Shown one piece after another: positions 33,724 to 43,831 of a stretch of 64,000 nucleotides of DNA. Numbering within the stretch: position 1 is the stretch's first letter; every line of letters begins with the position of its first letter. This DNA is from Clostridia bacterium. GTDB taxonomy: Bacteria; Bacillota; Clostridia; Christensenellales; Aristaeellaceae. Made by a program: the position numbers and the translations under genes. The notes under the pieces were generated by a model that saw nothing but the letters and a program-made list of their open reading frames with translations, searched no databases and had not been told where the DNA came from. Location of the stretch: assembly GCA_017429265.1 (NCBI GenBank), contig JAFRPG010000028.1, forward strand, positions 1 through 64,000. The letters run 5' to 3'.

Positions 33724-33735
33724 CAGCGACGGTGA

Positions 33736-33767
33736 ATCTTTAAGACGGTACGGGAGACCGGCAAGAT
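33736..33767 (+). promoter_or_regulatory. PyrR-binding RNA hairpin
   Basis: ATCTT (33736-33740) pairs with AAGAT (33763-33767), and CGGT (33746-33749) with ACCG (33757-33760), leaving an ACGGGAG loop. An internal bulge separates the two stems and the GNGAG-type loop matches PyrR-binding anti-antiterminator hairpins. With the terminator at 33793 and pyrR as the second gene of the operon, this indicates UMP-dependent attenuation. Confidence 0.82.
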
Positions 33768-33792
33768 GCAGCCAAAGCTTTGTTTGCGCGCA

Positions 33793-33825
33793 CCTGCCGT
33801 CTGCCCGGACGGCGGGCGCTTTTTC
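33793..33825 (+). terminator. Attenuator terminator of uraA-pyrR
   Basis: CTGCCGTC and GACGGCGG pair (one T-G wobble) and lead into GGGCGCTTTTT. It lies between the PyrR hairpin and the uraA ribosome site, as expected for an attenuator. Confidence 0.82.
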
Positions 33826-33856
33826 GCAAAGCGCCGAGAAAGAAGGAGGATGCCCC

Positions 33857-35856
<2,000 letters not shown>

Positions 35857-35888
35857 ATCACGGCCGCGAGACCTTTCCCTCAAGCAAG

Positions 35889-35915
35889 AGCGCACTCCGG
35901 CGGGGTGCGCTTTTC
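35889..35915 (+). terminator. Terminator of uraA-pyrR
   Basis: AGCGCACTCC pairs with GGGGTGCGCT around GGC (one T-G wobble), followed by TTTT. Confidence 0.88.
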
Positions 35916-35952
35916 CGGTGCGCCTTACCCGCGCGTTTTCATCTCCGCAAGC

Positions 35953-35981
35953 TTGACACACGCACGCCGACATGATAGAAT
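35953..35981 (+). promoter_or_regulatory. Promoter of the zinc-ribbon/YPQQEA-repeat gene
   Basis: TTGACA (35953-35958), a 17-base spacer, and TAGAAT (35976-35981), 48 bases before the start codon. Confidence 0.8.
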
Positions 35982-36029
35982 CACAATGAAGTTGTCCGTC
36001 CAATACAAAACACGGGAGGTTCATCGAAT

Positions 36030-37049
36030 ATGAAGCAATGTGTCTGTGGCGCCACCCTGCCGGACGGCGCTGTCTTCTGCGGCAGATGCGGCCGCAGCCT
36101 CGCCGCTGAACCGGCCGTCCCGGAAACTCCGGTGCCCGCGCCTCAGCCCCCCGTCCCGGAAGCCCCGGCGCCCGCGCAGGCTCCGCAGGCCGCCCCCGCC
36201 TATCCGCAGCAGAACGCTTATCAGCAGCAGTATTCCTATACGCCGCAGTACTCCTATCCCCAGCAGAATCCTTACCCGCAGCAGGAAGCTTATCCGCAGC
36301 AGGAAGCCTATCCCCAGCAGGAGGCCTATCCCCAGCAGGAGGCTTATCCGCAGCAGGAAGCTTACCCGCAGCAGGAAGCCTATCCGCAGCAGGAGGCTTA
36401 TCCGCAGCAGAATCCTTACCCGCAGCAGGAAGCCTATCCCCAGCAGGATGGCGCTTATCCGCCTCCCTATCCGCAGGAGTACGGCCGGCAGAAGCCTCCG
36501 AAGCCCCCGAAGCAGCCGAAAGCGCCCAAGCCTCCGAAGCCCCCGAAGCAGCCCAAGGCACCCAAGCCTCCGAAGGAACCCCGCGCCGGCGGCAGCAAGC
36601 TGCCCATGATCATCGGCATCGTCCTGGCTGTGCTGGGCATCGCGGCGATCGTTCTGGGCTTCATCCTGAACTCCGGCGACGGGAAGGCCGTGCCCGCGAC
36701 GAAGGCCGTGCAGATCGCGGCTTCCGGGGAAGCCGACTCACCCATGGGGAACGGTGAGACCCCGATCGACGTGGGCAGCCTGCCCGATGGCAACGTCGTC
36801 TCCCGTCTGGCCGGCGGACTCATCAACGTGGCGTCCGAGGTCGTCTCCAACCCCGTGAAGGACGTGGCCGACATCAAGGCGGAGAAAACCTTCAAGGCCG
36901 TGGCGCAGGAATTCGGCGCCTCGGCTGGCGGAAACGGCGCCGGCCTGTCCACCCTCAACCTGATCATGATCATCGGCGGCACGGTGCTGCTCATGGCCGG
37001 CATCGTCCTCACCGTGCTCTTCGTCCTGAAGAAGAAAAAGACAGCCTGA
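36030..37049 (+). CDS. Zinc-ribbon membrane protein with YPQQEA hexapeptide repeats
   Basis: A 339-residue protein of unknown function. It starts with a zinc ribbon (CVCGATLPDGAVFCGRCG). A Pro/Ala-rich linker, eleven tandem YPQQ-x-x hexapeptides (mostly YPQQEA) and two KPPKPPKQPKAP units follow. Then come a membrane helix (LPMIIGIVLAVLGIAAIVLG), about 90 soluble residues and a second helix (LNLIMIIGGTVLLMAGIVL) before KKKKTA. The layout suggests a cytoplasmic ribbon on a flexible stalk. GGGAGG precedes the ATG. Rubredoxin follows 40 bases later on the same strand and may be co-transcribed. Confidence 0.82.
   Translation: MKQCVCGATLPDGAVFCGRCGRSLAAEPAVPETPVPAPQPPVPEAPAPAQAPQAAPAYPQQNAYQQQYSYTPQYSYPQQNPYPQQEAYPQQEAYPQQEAYPQQEAYPQQEAYPQQEAYPQQEAYPQQNPYPQQEAYPQQDGAYPPPYPQEYGRQKPPKPPKQPKAPKPPKPPKQPKAPKPPKEPRAGGSKLPMIIGIVLAVLGIAAIVLGFILNSGDGKAVPATKAVQIAASGEADSPMGNGETPIDVGSLPDGNVVSRLAGGLINVASEVVSNPVKDVADIKAEKTFKAVAQEFGASAGGNGAGLSTLNLIMIIGGTVLLMAGIVLTVLFVLKKKKTA
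36255..36452 (+). repeat. Eleven 18-bp tandem repeats coding YPQQ-x-x
   Basis: Eleven in-frame 18-bp units: first NP, then seven EA, then NP, EA and DG as the last two residues. Third codon positions vary between units (tat/tac, ccc/ccg, gaa/gag), so the array is not freshly duplicated, but length variation by slippage is likely. Confidence 0.9.
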
Positions 37050-37089
37050 GAGACATCAGGACTGTGAATAAAGAAGGAGGTACTTCAGC

Positions 37090-37248
37090 ATGACCAAGTA
37101 CGAATGCCCCTGCGGTTACGTCTATGACCCCGAAATCGGTGATCCGGACAGCGACATCGCCCCCGGTACCGCCTGGGAAGATATCCCCGAGGATTGGGTC
37201 TGCCCCGTCTGCGGCCTGGGCAAGGATGAGTTCACCCCGGTCGAGTGA
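37090..37248 (+). CDS. Rubredoxin
   Basis: A 52-residue iron protein: [42 protein letters not shown]. It shuttles single electrons, for example to oxygen- or peroxide-reducing enzymes. The second ligand pair is a normal CPVCG, but the first reads C-P-C instead of C-x-x-C, one residue shorter than usual. AAGGAGG lies 11 bases before the ATG at 37090. It follows the repeat protein closely and ends at a two-way terminator. Confidence 0.93.
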   Translation: MTKYECPCGYVYDPEIGDPDSDIAPGTAWEDIPEDWVCPVCGLGKDEFTPVE

Positions 37249-37258
37249 GACCTGACGG

Positions 37259-37300
37259 CACAGGAAAAGAGAGGTTCCGCAAGGGCCTCTCTTTTTCTGT
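37259..37300. terminator. Two-way terminator between rubredoxin and MFS genes
   Basis: CACAGGAAAAGAGAGG pairs with CCTCTCTTTTTCTGTG, giving a stem with A-run and T-run flanks that works for both converging genes. Confidence 0.88.
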
Positions 37301-37305
37301 GCGCT

Positions 37306-38478
37306 TCACGCTTTCTCCAGCTTTCTCCGCAGGGCCCAAATGACGATGCCGGCGCCGGCGGCCGAGACCAGCGTTGCCGTCAGCAGCATGGCGTCGACGC
37401 TCCGGGCGTTCATGATCACCCCGCCGAGCTGCGAGCCGAGCACGCTGCCGACGGTCACCGCCATGCCGAAGCAGGACTGACCCTTCACGGCGTCCTCCAC
37501 CGGCACCGTCTCGCGGATATACTGCACCGACGCCACCGTCGCCAGGGCGAAAGCCGGCATCTGCAGGACCTGTGTCAGGTAGTAGCAGAAGATGTTCGGG
37601 CTCAGCAGGGTGCAGAGGCTCTTGAGGGAGAAGAAGACGCCGCTGATCCGCATCAGGTTCCGGGTGGAGATGCGGCGGTTCAGCCGCGTGAAGCCGAACA
37701 TGACCGGCAGCTCGAGGATGGCCGCGACGGCCGCCGCGATGCCCATCTCCGGCTCTCCGCCGCCCTTCGTCTGAATGATCTGGAAGGCGAAGGCGTTGAT
37801 CGCCATGTGGCTGAAATACCAGCCCACCGCGCCGGCGATCACGAGCCCCAGCTCGGGATAGCGCAGCAGGAACGGGCCCCTCTTCCGCTCCGCCTGCCGC
37901 CCCGGCTTCCGCACATCCGCCCCGGTATCCGGCCTCGGATAGGTGAAGACGATCAGCATCAGCGCGAGGTATGTCGCGATCATGCCGATCGGGAGGATCC
38001 TCGTCCCCGTGCGGGGGACCAGCTGCCCGAGCGCAAAGATCATGACGGCGTACCCGATGGAGCCGGCGGCCCGCGGCGCGCTGAAGGGCACGTCCGTCAG
38101 CACGGCGAGCGTGTTGATCAGCGGCTGCATGGACTGCATCAGCAGCATGCACAGGCACCAGGCCACCGCCGTCGGCGTCATGTCACGGCCGAAGAACAGC
38201 AGCACCGCCGCCGCGGACACGACGAAGCCCGCCAGCATGAGAAGGATCGTCCGGTGCAGGCCGTTCCTTCTGTCCCGCTGCGCCACGGACGCCATGACCG
38301 GCTGCAGGATGGCGCTGATGATCCCCGCCAAGGCCAGCACGGTGCCGATCCACACCTCGTTCAGGCCCTGGCTCTTCAGATAGACGCTCGCATTCCCGGA
38401 TACGATCGCGAAATTGATCCAGTAGAAGCACTGGATCGCGCTGTAATGCAGAACAGGCTTCCTCGCCGCAGTCTCCAT
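37306..38478 (-). CDS. MFS transporter (MFS_1-like/LacY-type)
   Basis: A 390-residue membrane protein with about 12 helices. The first half includes YSAIQCFYWINFAIVSGNASVYL and the loop AQRDRRNGLHR, and PFSAPRAAGSIGYAVMIF contains the RxxGSxGY element shared by LacY-like and nucleoside:proton MFS_1-like proteins. The substrate is unknown. The ATG at 38478 has GAGG eight bases upstream. The terminator of the neighbouring acidic-protein gene lies directly upstream, so its promoter must be in the same short gap or it depends on readthrough. Confidence 0.9.
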   Translation of the reverse strand: METAARKPVLHYSAIQCFYWINFAIVSGNASVYLKSQGLNEVWIGTVLALAGIISAILQPVMASVAQRDRRNGLHRTILLMLAGFVVSAAAVLLFFGRDMTPTAVAWCLCMLLMQSMQPLINTLAVLTDVPFSAPRAAGSIGYAVMIFALGQLVPRTGTRILPIGMIATYLALMLIVFTYPRPDTGADVRKPGRQAERKRGPFLLRYPELGLVIAGAVGWYFSHMAINAFAFQIIQTKGGGEPEMGIAAAVAAILELPVMFGFTRLNRRISTRNLMRISGVFFSLKSLCTLLSPNIFCYYLTQVLQMPAFALATVASVQYIRETVPVEDAVKGQSCFGMAVTVGSVLGSQLGGVIMNARSVDAMLLTATLVSAAGAGIVIWALRRKLEKA

Positions 38479-38492
38479 GCGCACAACCTCAC

Positions 38493-38517
38493 AAAAAGCA
38501 CCGGGTCTCCCCGGTGC
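38493..38517 (-). terminator. Terminator of the acidic protein gene
   Basis: On the minus strand GCACCGGG and CCCGGTGC pair around GAGA and are followed by TTTTT. Confidence 0.9.
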
Positions 38518-38533
38518 CGAATACCGGATTCCG

Positions 38534-39634
38534 TCAGATCAGAGCCACATAGCCCTTGTTGCCGTCGCCCTTTTTGCGCGGCTCGATCGCCATCAGCACG
38601 GCGCGCCGGCCAGCCTCGGCCTCGCCGGCCTCCAGGGTGCCGATCACGCCGGACTTGCTGTGCACCAGCCAGCGGGGCTCCTTGTCCGCGCGCTCCTCAA
38701 GCGTCAGGGTGCACACGGCGCCGAGCGGGGTGTCGTTCAGGGCGTCCTGGATCTCCTCGCGTTTGGCGCCGCCCAGCTTGAGCGTCGGCAGTTCCTCGCG
38801 CAGGGCGGCCTCACGCGGATCGTCGTACAGGCCGATCCGCAGGACGAGGCATTCCTCCTCCGCGTCCAGGCCGGTCACCCGTGCGCAGACGGGGCGCTTC
38901 TCACGCTGCCAGCCGATCAGCTCCTGTGCCGTCGCCTTCTTTTTCACGCGGCCGATGATCTTCCGTCCCTGCTGGACAAAGAGGTTCCGTCCGATCGGGA
39001 GCAGGGCGGCTTCCCCGCCCAAGGTGATATCCTGCTGCACGCCGATGGCCGGGATCGCCGGCACATCCTCCAGCACGCGCCAGAGGCAGCGGCCGTCCAC
39101 GGTGCCGGGCAGGTCGTCCGCCGCGGGCTCGGCGTCGGGCTCTTCCTCTTCCTCTTCCTCAGACGTCTCTTCGGTGTCCTCGTCATCCTCTTCGTCGGCG
39201 TCGAGTTCTTCCTCGTCGGAATCAAGTTCTTCTTCGGAATCGGGTTCTTCCTCGTCGGGCTCTTCCTCTTCCTCGTCGGACTCTTCCTCTTCGGATTCCG
39301 GCTCCTCGTCCATGGTCTCTTCCGCTTCGTCCGGTTCTTCTTCCTCTTCCTCATCCGGGGGCAGTCTGTCGGAGCCGTCCGTCAGGGCGCGGATCTCCTC
39401 CGGGCCGGCCTCTTCGGGCTGATCGGCCGCCGGGGTCTCCCCCGCCTGTTCGCGCTCGGCCTCGACAGCCCGCTGCGCCTCGGCGAGCGCGGCCGCCCGC
39501 TCCTCGCGGAAGCGGCGGAAGGCTTCCTCGTCCTTCCGGTCTCTCTTCGCTTTGCCCGTCCGCCCCGCGATCACCAGCAGGATCATGATCAGCAGCGATG
39601 CTGCGCCGGTGACAATCCAGGCCATTGTATCCAT
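38534..39634 (-). CDS. Single-pass membrane protein with long Glu/Asp-rich segment
   Basis: A 366-residue protein. One N-terminal membrane helix (about 5-23) is followed by a charged helix. Residues about 70-170 are dominated by Glu and Asp, with runs such as EEEEEEPDE. A folded C-terminal domain of about 190 residues (LWRVLEDVPAIPAIGVQQ through KKGDGNKGYVALI) includes basic patches (GRKIIGRVKKKATAQELIGW). I do not recognise the domain. The acidic stretch could bind calcium, other cations or basic proteins. AAGGAGGG precedes the ATG; the promoter is at 39671-39699. Confidence 0.8.
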   Translation of the reverse strand: MDTMAWIVTGAASLLIMILLVIAGRTGKAKRDRKDEEAFRRFREERAAALAEAQRAVEAEREQAGETPAADQPEEAGPEEIRALTDGSDRLPPDEEEEEEPDEAEETMDEEPESEEEESDEEEEEPDEEEPDSEEELDSDEEELDADEEDDEDTEETSEEEEEEEPDAEPAADDLPGTVDGRCLWRVLEDVPAIPAIGVQQDITLGGEAALLPIGRNLFVQQGRKIIGRVKKKATAQELIGWQREKRPVCARVTGLDAEEECLVLRIGLYDDPREAALREELPTLKLGGAKREEIQDALNDTPLGAVCTLTLEERADKEPRWLVHSKSGVIGTLEAGEAEAGRRAVLMAIEPRKKGDGNKGYVALI

Positions 39635-39670
39635 CAGGCTGTGCCCTCCTTGCTTCTCTGTCTCCGCAGC

Positions 39671-39699
39671 ATTATACCATAGCGGCCCGTGTCTTGCAA
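39671..39699 (-). promoter_or_regulatory. Promoter of the acidic protein gene
   Basis: On the minus strand TTGCAA (39694-39699), 17 bases, and TATAAT (39671-39676), 36 bases before the start codon. Confidence 0.82.
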
Positions 39700-39710
39700 G
39701 CGCCGGGGGA

Positions 39711-41201
39711 TCACTTCATCTGCTTCTCCAGCCAGTCGTCGCAGGCCTTTTCAAGGGTGTCCACGATGATCTTCAGCGTCCGGATCCGGGCGTATTTCTT
39801 GTCGTTGGACTCGATGATGTACCAGGGCGCGTTCTTCGTGGAGGTCTTCTGGAGCATCTCGTTGACCGCCACCTCGTACTCCGGCCACTTCTCGCGGTTG
39901 CGCCAGTCCTCGTCGGTGATCTTCCACTGCTTCTCCGGCGTGTTCTGGCGGTCGGTGAAGCGGGCCAGCTGGGTCTCCTTGTCGATGTGGATCCAGAACT
40001 TGATCACCACGGCGCCCCAGTCGGTCAGCTGACGCTCGAACTCGTTGATCTCGTTGTAGGCGCGCTGCCAGTCCTTCTCCCCGCAGAAGCCCTCGAGGCG
40101 CTCCACCATCACGCGGCCGTACCAGGTGCGGTCGAAGATGCAGATGTGTCCCGAGCGCGGCAGGCGGGTCCAGAAGCGCCAGAGGTACTGGCGGCTCAGC
40201 TCGTGCGGCAGGGGCGAAGCGATAGGCCGCACGTCGAAGCCGCGGGGGTCGAGGGCGTAGGCCACGCGGCGGATGTTGCCGCCCTTGCCGGCCGCGTCCC
40301 AGCCCTCGTAGCAGAGGATGACCGGGATCTTGCGGTGGTAGATCATGTTGTGCAGCTCGCTGAGGCGGGTCTGGAGCTTCTTGAGCTTTTTGTCGTACTC
40401 CTCATCGTCGATCGTCGGCGAGAGGTCGACCTCGCTGAGCTGCGGCATGGGCAGGAGCGGGAAGCTCTCGTCGAAGGGATCGCCCACATAGCGCCCGGTC
40501 TCCAGGGCCTTCGCGATCATGGCGGTGAGCAGCTTGAGGGCGTCGCGGACGGCGCTCTTGCGGCGCTTCGCGTCGAGGGTGTACCAGGGGAAGGTCGCGT
40601 CGGTCTTCTCCATGAAGTCCTCGTAGGCATTGACGAAGCGCTTGTACTCTCGGTGCTGCCACAGGTCCTCGTCGGTGGCGCGCCACTCGGTCTCCGCCGC
40701 GGTGCGCAGGCTGGTCAGGCGCCTGAACTGCTCGTCCTTGCTGATGTGGAGGAAGAGCTTGAGCACCAGATAGCCGCCGTCCCGCAGCTGGCGCTCGAAC
40801 TCGTTGACTGCCCGCACCCGGCGGCGGTACTCGTCGTGGGTGATCTCCCGGTGGAGGTACTTGCGCACGGTATTCTCCATCCAGCCGGAGTCCATGAAGA
40901 GGATCTTGCCGTTCTCCGGGATCGCGCTCGCATAGGGATGAAGGAAGGGATAGCGCATCTCATGCTCCGGCAGGATGGCCGGGGAGACGACCTGGTAGAA
41001 GCGCGGGTCGATCTCGCTGATCAGTTCCTTGATCAGGCCGCCCTTGCCGGCCGCCGCCCAGCCCTCCACCAGCACGATCACAGGGAGTTTCGCGTCCCGC
41101 AGCAGCTGCTGCTGGGAGAGCAGGAGCTGCCGCAGTTCCTTCAGCTCGGCGCCCAGGGTTTCCTTGTCTTCCTTTTTCTTCTGTTCAAAATCCTTCAGCA
41201 T
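39711..41201 (-). CDS. Polyphosphate:AMP phosphotransferase, two PPK2 domains
   Basis: A 496-residue protein with two PPK2 domains in tandem. Each has a Walker A loop: VEGWAAAGKGG near residue 46-55 and YEGWDAAGKGG near 297-307. Each also has the family's DPR and RFWTRLPRSGHI/FLHPYASAIPENGKI-type segments and the DRTWYGRV-like lid. Duplicated PPK2 proteins of about 500 residues are typically polyphosphate:AMP phosphotransferases, which make ADP from AMP at the expense of polyphosphate. It follows glpK on the same strand after 45 bases. The VTC-type polymerase at 11330 could supply its substrate. Confidence 0.93.
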   Translation of the reverse strand: MLKDFEQKKKEDKETLGAELKELRQLLLSQQQLLRDAKLPVIVLVEGWAAAGKGGLIKELISEIDPRFYQVVSPAILPEHEMRYPFLHPYASAIPENGKILFMDSGWMENTVRKYLHREITHDEYRRRVRAVNEFERQLRDGGYLVLKLFLHISKDEQFRRLTSLRTAAETEWRATDEDLWQHREYKRFVNAYEDFMEKTDATFPWYTLDAKRRKSAVRDALKLLTAMIAKALETGRYVGDPFDESFPLLPMPQLSEVDLSPTIDDEEYDKKLKKLQTRLSELHNMIYHRKIPVILCYEGWDAAGKGGNIRRVAYALDPRGFDVRPIASPLPHELSRQYLWRFWTRLPRSGHICIFDRTWYGRVMVERLEGFCGEKDWQRAYNEINEFERQLTDWGAVVIKFWIHIDKETQLARFTDRQNTPEKQWKITDEDWRNREKWPEYEVAVNEMLQKTSTKNAPWYIIESNDKKYARIRTLKIIVDTLEKACDDWLEKQMK

Positions 41202-41246
41202 CGCTCATGCCTCCTCGTGTTCGTCATCTGACCGGATTTGCCTGTC

Positions 41247-42746
41247 TCAGTCCGCAGGTCTGGCCCAGCCGAGGCTGCGCTCCACCGCCCTGTGCCAGCC
41301 GGCGAGCAGCTCCCCGCGGCGCTCCGCCGTCATCTTCGGCTCGAAGATCAGGTCGCGCTTCCACAGCTGCGCGGTCTCCTCCGCGGTGGCGTAGACGCCC
41401 ACGCCGAGGCCCGCGAGCAGGGCCGCGCCGAGGGCCGTGGTCTCCAGCACCTGCGGACGGACCACCGGGATGCCCATGATGTCCGCCTGGAACTGCATCA
41501 GGAAGCCGTTGGCGCTCGCGCCGCCGTCCACCCGGAGCATCTCCGGCTTCGAGCCGCAGTCCGCCGCCATGGCGTCGAGCAGGTCCGCGCTCTGGTAGGC
41601 GATGGCCTCGAGGGCCGCGCGGACGATCTGCGGACGGCCGGTGCCGCGGGTCATGCCCACGAGGGTGCCGCGGCTGTACATGTCCCACCACGGCGCGCCC
41701 AGGCCCGTGAAGGCTGGCACGAGGTAGACCCCGCCGGTGTCCGCCACCGAGGAGGCGATCTGCTCGGTCTCGGCCGCGGTTTTGATGATCTGCAACTCAT
41801 CGCGCAGCCACTGCACCGTCGCGCCGCCCATGAAGACGCTGCCCTCCTGGGCGAAGGTGGGCTGCCCGGCGAGCCGCCAGGCCATCGTGGACAGGAGGCC
41901 GCTCTCGCCGCCCGGGACCGTCCCGCCGGCGTTCATCAGCATGAAGCAGCCCGTGCCGTAGGTGTTCTTGACCATTCCCTGCCCGAAGCAGGCCTGGCCG
42001 AAGAGGGAGGCGTGCTGGTCGCCGGCCATGGCAGCCACGGGCACGGGCACGCCGAGGATCTCCGGGTTCAGCGTGCCCACCACGCAGCTGGAGTCCACCA
42101 CCTTCGGCAGACAGGCGCGCGGGATGTCGAGCACGTGCAGGAGATCCTCATCCCACTCCTGCTTCTCGAGGTTGAAAAGCATCGTGCGCCCGGCGTTGGT
42201 CGCGTCGGTGACGTGCGGATGGCCGGAGCAGAGGTTCCAGGCGAGGAAGGTGTCGACGGTGCCGAAGCACAGCTTCCCCGACGCGGCCTCCTCATGCAGG
42301 TTGAGCTCCCGAAGGAGCCAGGCGAGCTTGGTGCCGGAGAAGTACGCGTCCGGCACGAGGCCGGTCTTGCGGCGGATCACGTCCCGCCAGCCGCTCTCCA
42401 CGAGGCGCTCCACGTCCGCGGCGGTCCGGCGGCACTGCCAGACGATGGCGTTGTGGACGCATTCCCCGGTCTCGCGGTCCCACAGCAGGGTCGTCTCGCG
42501 CTGGTTCGTGATGCCGATGGCGAGGATGTCCTCCGGGTGCACGGCGCTGCGGCGGACCGCCCGCTGCAGGCTCGCGATCTGGGTGCGCAGGATCTGCTTC
42601 GGGTCATGCTCCACCCAGCCCGGATGCGGATAAATCTGCGGGAATTCCTCCGCCACCACGGCGAGGATGTTTCCGGACAGATCAAAAACCACGGCGCGTG
42701 AGCTTGTGGTGCCCTGATCCAGGGCGATCAATACCTTCTGGCTCAT
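41247..42746 (-). CDS. glpK: Glycerol kinase
   Basis: A 499-residue FGGY-family kinase forming glycerol 3-phosphate. It opens MSQKVLIALDQGTTSSRAVVF, carries IGITNQRETTLLWDRETGE, KNTYGTGCFMLMNAG and YLVPAFTGLGAPWWD (FGGY signature region), and ends with the conserved ATP-binding DGGASANGFLMQFQADI. Length is exact for GlpK. GGAGGG precedes the ATG at 42746; an open frame upstream overlaps the promoter. No glycerol transporter or GlpO/GlpD gene is in the window. Confidence 0.97.
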   Translation of the reverse strand: MSQKVLIALDQGTTSSRAVVFDLSGNILAVVAEEFPQIYPHPGWVEHDPKQILRTQIASLQRAVRRSAVHPEDILAIGITNQRETTLLWDRETGECVHNAIVWQCRRTAADVERLVESGWRDVIRRKTGLVPDAYFSGTKLAWLLRELNLHEEAASGKLCFGTVDTFLAWNLCSGHPHVTDATNAGRTMLFNLEKQEWDEDLLHVLDIPRACLPKVVDSSCVVGTLNPEILGVPVPVAAMAGDQHASLFGQACFGQGMVKNTYGTGCFMLMNAGGTVPGGESGLLSTMAWRLAGQPTFAQEGSVFMGGATVQWLRDELQIIKTAAETEQIASSVADTGGVYLVPAFTGLGAPWWDMYSRGTLVGMTRGTGRPQIVRAALEAIAYQSADLLDAMAADCGSKPEMLRVDGGASANGFLMQFQADIMGIPVVRPQVLETTALGAALLAGLGVGVYATAEETAQLWKRDLIFEPKMTAERRGELLAGWHRAVERSLGWARPAD

Positions 42747-42791
42747 AGTGTCCCTCCGATTATTCGTCTGTAGAGTTTCTCCGTTGGTCAT

Positions 42792-42820
42792 ACTATACCA
42801 CAATCCGCACGGGGAGGCAA
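42792..42820 (-). promoter_or_regulatory. Promoter of glpK-PPK2
   Basis: On the minus strand TTGCCT (42815-42820), 17 bases, and TATAGT (42792-42797). Confidence 0.75.
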
Positions 42821-42865
42821 GCCGTTCCGGGCGATTTTCGCGCCGCCCGCGGGAATCCGGCGCAC

Positions 42866-42890
42866 CGAAAAACCCCTGCCGGAGCAGGGG
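42866..42890 (-). terminator. Terminator of the phasin-like gene
   Basis: On the minus strand CCCCTGC and GCAGGGG pair around TCCG and are followed by TTTTT. Confidence 0.92.
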
Positions 42891-42922
42891 CGGATACAGG
42901 GGCGTTCCCGTTGTGCGGCTTC

Positions 42923-43729
42923 TCAGCCGTTGGCGTCGTCCCCGTGGTTGTCGCGGTCCTCGAGGGCCTTGCGGGTGGCCTCGATCCGGGCGACGAAGTC
43001 GTTCAGGCGGTCCTGGAGGGTCTGCAGCAGGGTCTCATCGGCCGCCGCGGCCTTCTCCTCCTCGGTGGGCTCCGCCGCGGGCGCGGGCTCCTCAGCCGGC
43101 TTTTCGGTCTCAGGGTTTTCAGCCTCGGGCTTCTCCTCGGCGGTCTGTTCGTCCGCGGTCTCTTCCGCCTTCTTCGGTCCGCCGAAGACGCCGGCGAAGA
43201 CCTGGCCCAGGCGGTCGAAGAGGGTCTCCGCCTTCTCGCGGATCTGCCGCACGGCATCCGGGGTCACGATATCCTCCGCGGCTTCCTGCGCCTCGCAGGC
43301 GGCCTCGCTCACGGCCTCGGCGGCCTGTTCGACAGCCTCGTCGATCCCCTCCGCGGCCTGCTCCATCAGACGCTCGACATCGTTCTCCAGGTCCAGGTCG
43401 CATTCCACCTGATGCAGCTCGTCCTCCATCGCGTCCAGCTCGTTGAGGCGGTCGCGGAGGGCGTCGCGCTCCTCGCGGGTCATCTTCTCGATGTCGGTCT
43501 GACGGCCGCGCAGCTTCTCGCACAGGTCCGCGAAGCGCTTGCGCAGGCTGTCCAGCATCTCGTTTCCGCGCCTGCGGATCGCGTCGGTCTTGTCCTTGTT
43601 CTTCTCGGCGACCTCCTCGCCCTTGGCCACGAGGCCCTTGGCGATCTCGCCGGTCTTCTCCACAGCGGTGGCCACAGCGCCGACCCCGCCCAGCAGGACG
43701 TTCTTCAATGCCTTTTCCAGTTCGCTCAT
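42923..43729 (-). CDS. Phasin-like coiled-coil protein with acidic tail
   Basis: A 268-residue soluble protein. The first 45 residues (LEKALKNVLLGGVGAVATAV, then EKTGEIAKGLVAKGEEVAEK) closely resemble the amphipathic start of phasin/PhaI-type granule proteins. A charged coiled coil (about 45-150) follows, then a short hydrophobic-amphipathic patch (LFDRLGQVFAGVFGGPKKAEE), a Glu/Pro/Ala-rich stretch and a final helix. Phasins coat storage granules or act as chaperone-like stress proteins. No PHA synthase is visible here. The ATG at 43729 is preferred because AAGGAG is eight bases upstream. Confidence 0.75.
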   Translation of the reverse strand: MSELEKALKNVLLGGVGAVATAVEKTGEIAKGLVAKGEEVAEKNKDKTDAIRRRGNEMLDSLRKRFADLCEKLRGRQTDIEKMTREERDALRDRLNELDAMEDELHQVECDLDLENDVERLMEQAAEGIDEAVEQAAEAVSEAACEAQEAAEDIVTPDAVRQIREKAETLFDRLGQVFAGVFGGPKKAEETADEQTAEEKPEAENPETEKPAEEPAPAAEPTEEEKAAAADETLLQTLQDRLNDFVARIEATRKALEDRDNHGDDANG

Positions 43730-43803
43730 GTTCATCGCTCCTTTTTTCGTATGATCTATACAGCGCTCTGTCTTTGTTGTGTCAGTGGTCTGTGCACGCT
43801 TTC

Positions 43804-43831
43804 AGTATACCGCTTTTTCGGCCGTCTGCAA
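43804..43831 (-). promoter_or_regulatory. Promoter of the phasin-like gene
   Basis: On the minus strand TTGCAG (43826-43831), 16 bases, and TATACT (43804-43809). Confidence 0.7.

Noticed and set aside
36255..36452. 18-bp tandem repeats considered as a CRISPR array
   Set aside because: No spacers; the units are back to back and in frame inside a coding gene.
39120..39360. Ser-rich frame on the plus strand opposite the acidic protein
   Set aside because: It is the reverse reading of GAA/GAG-rich codons; the minus strand has promoter, ribosome site and terminator.
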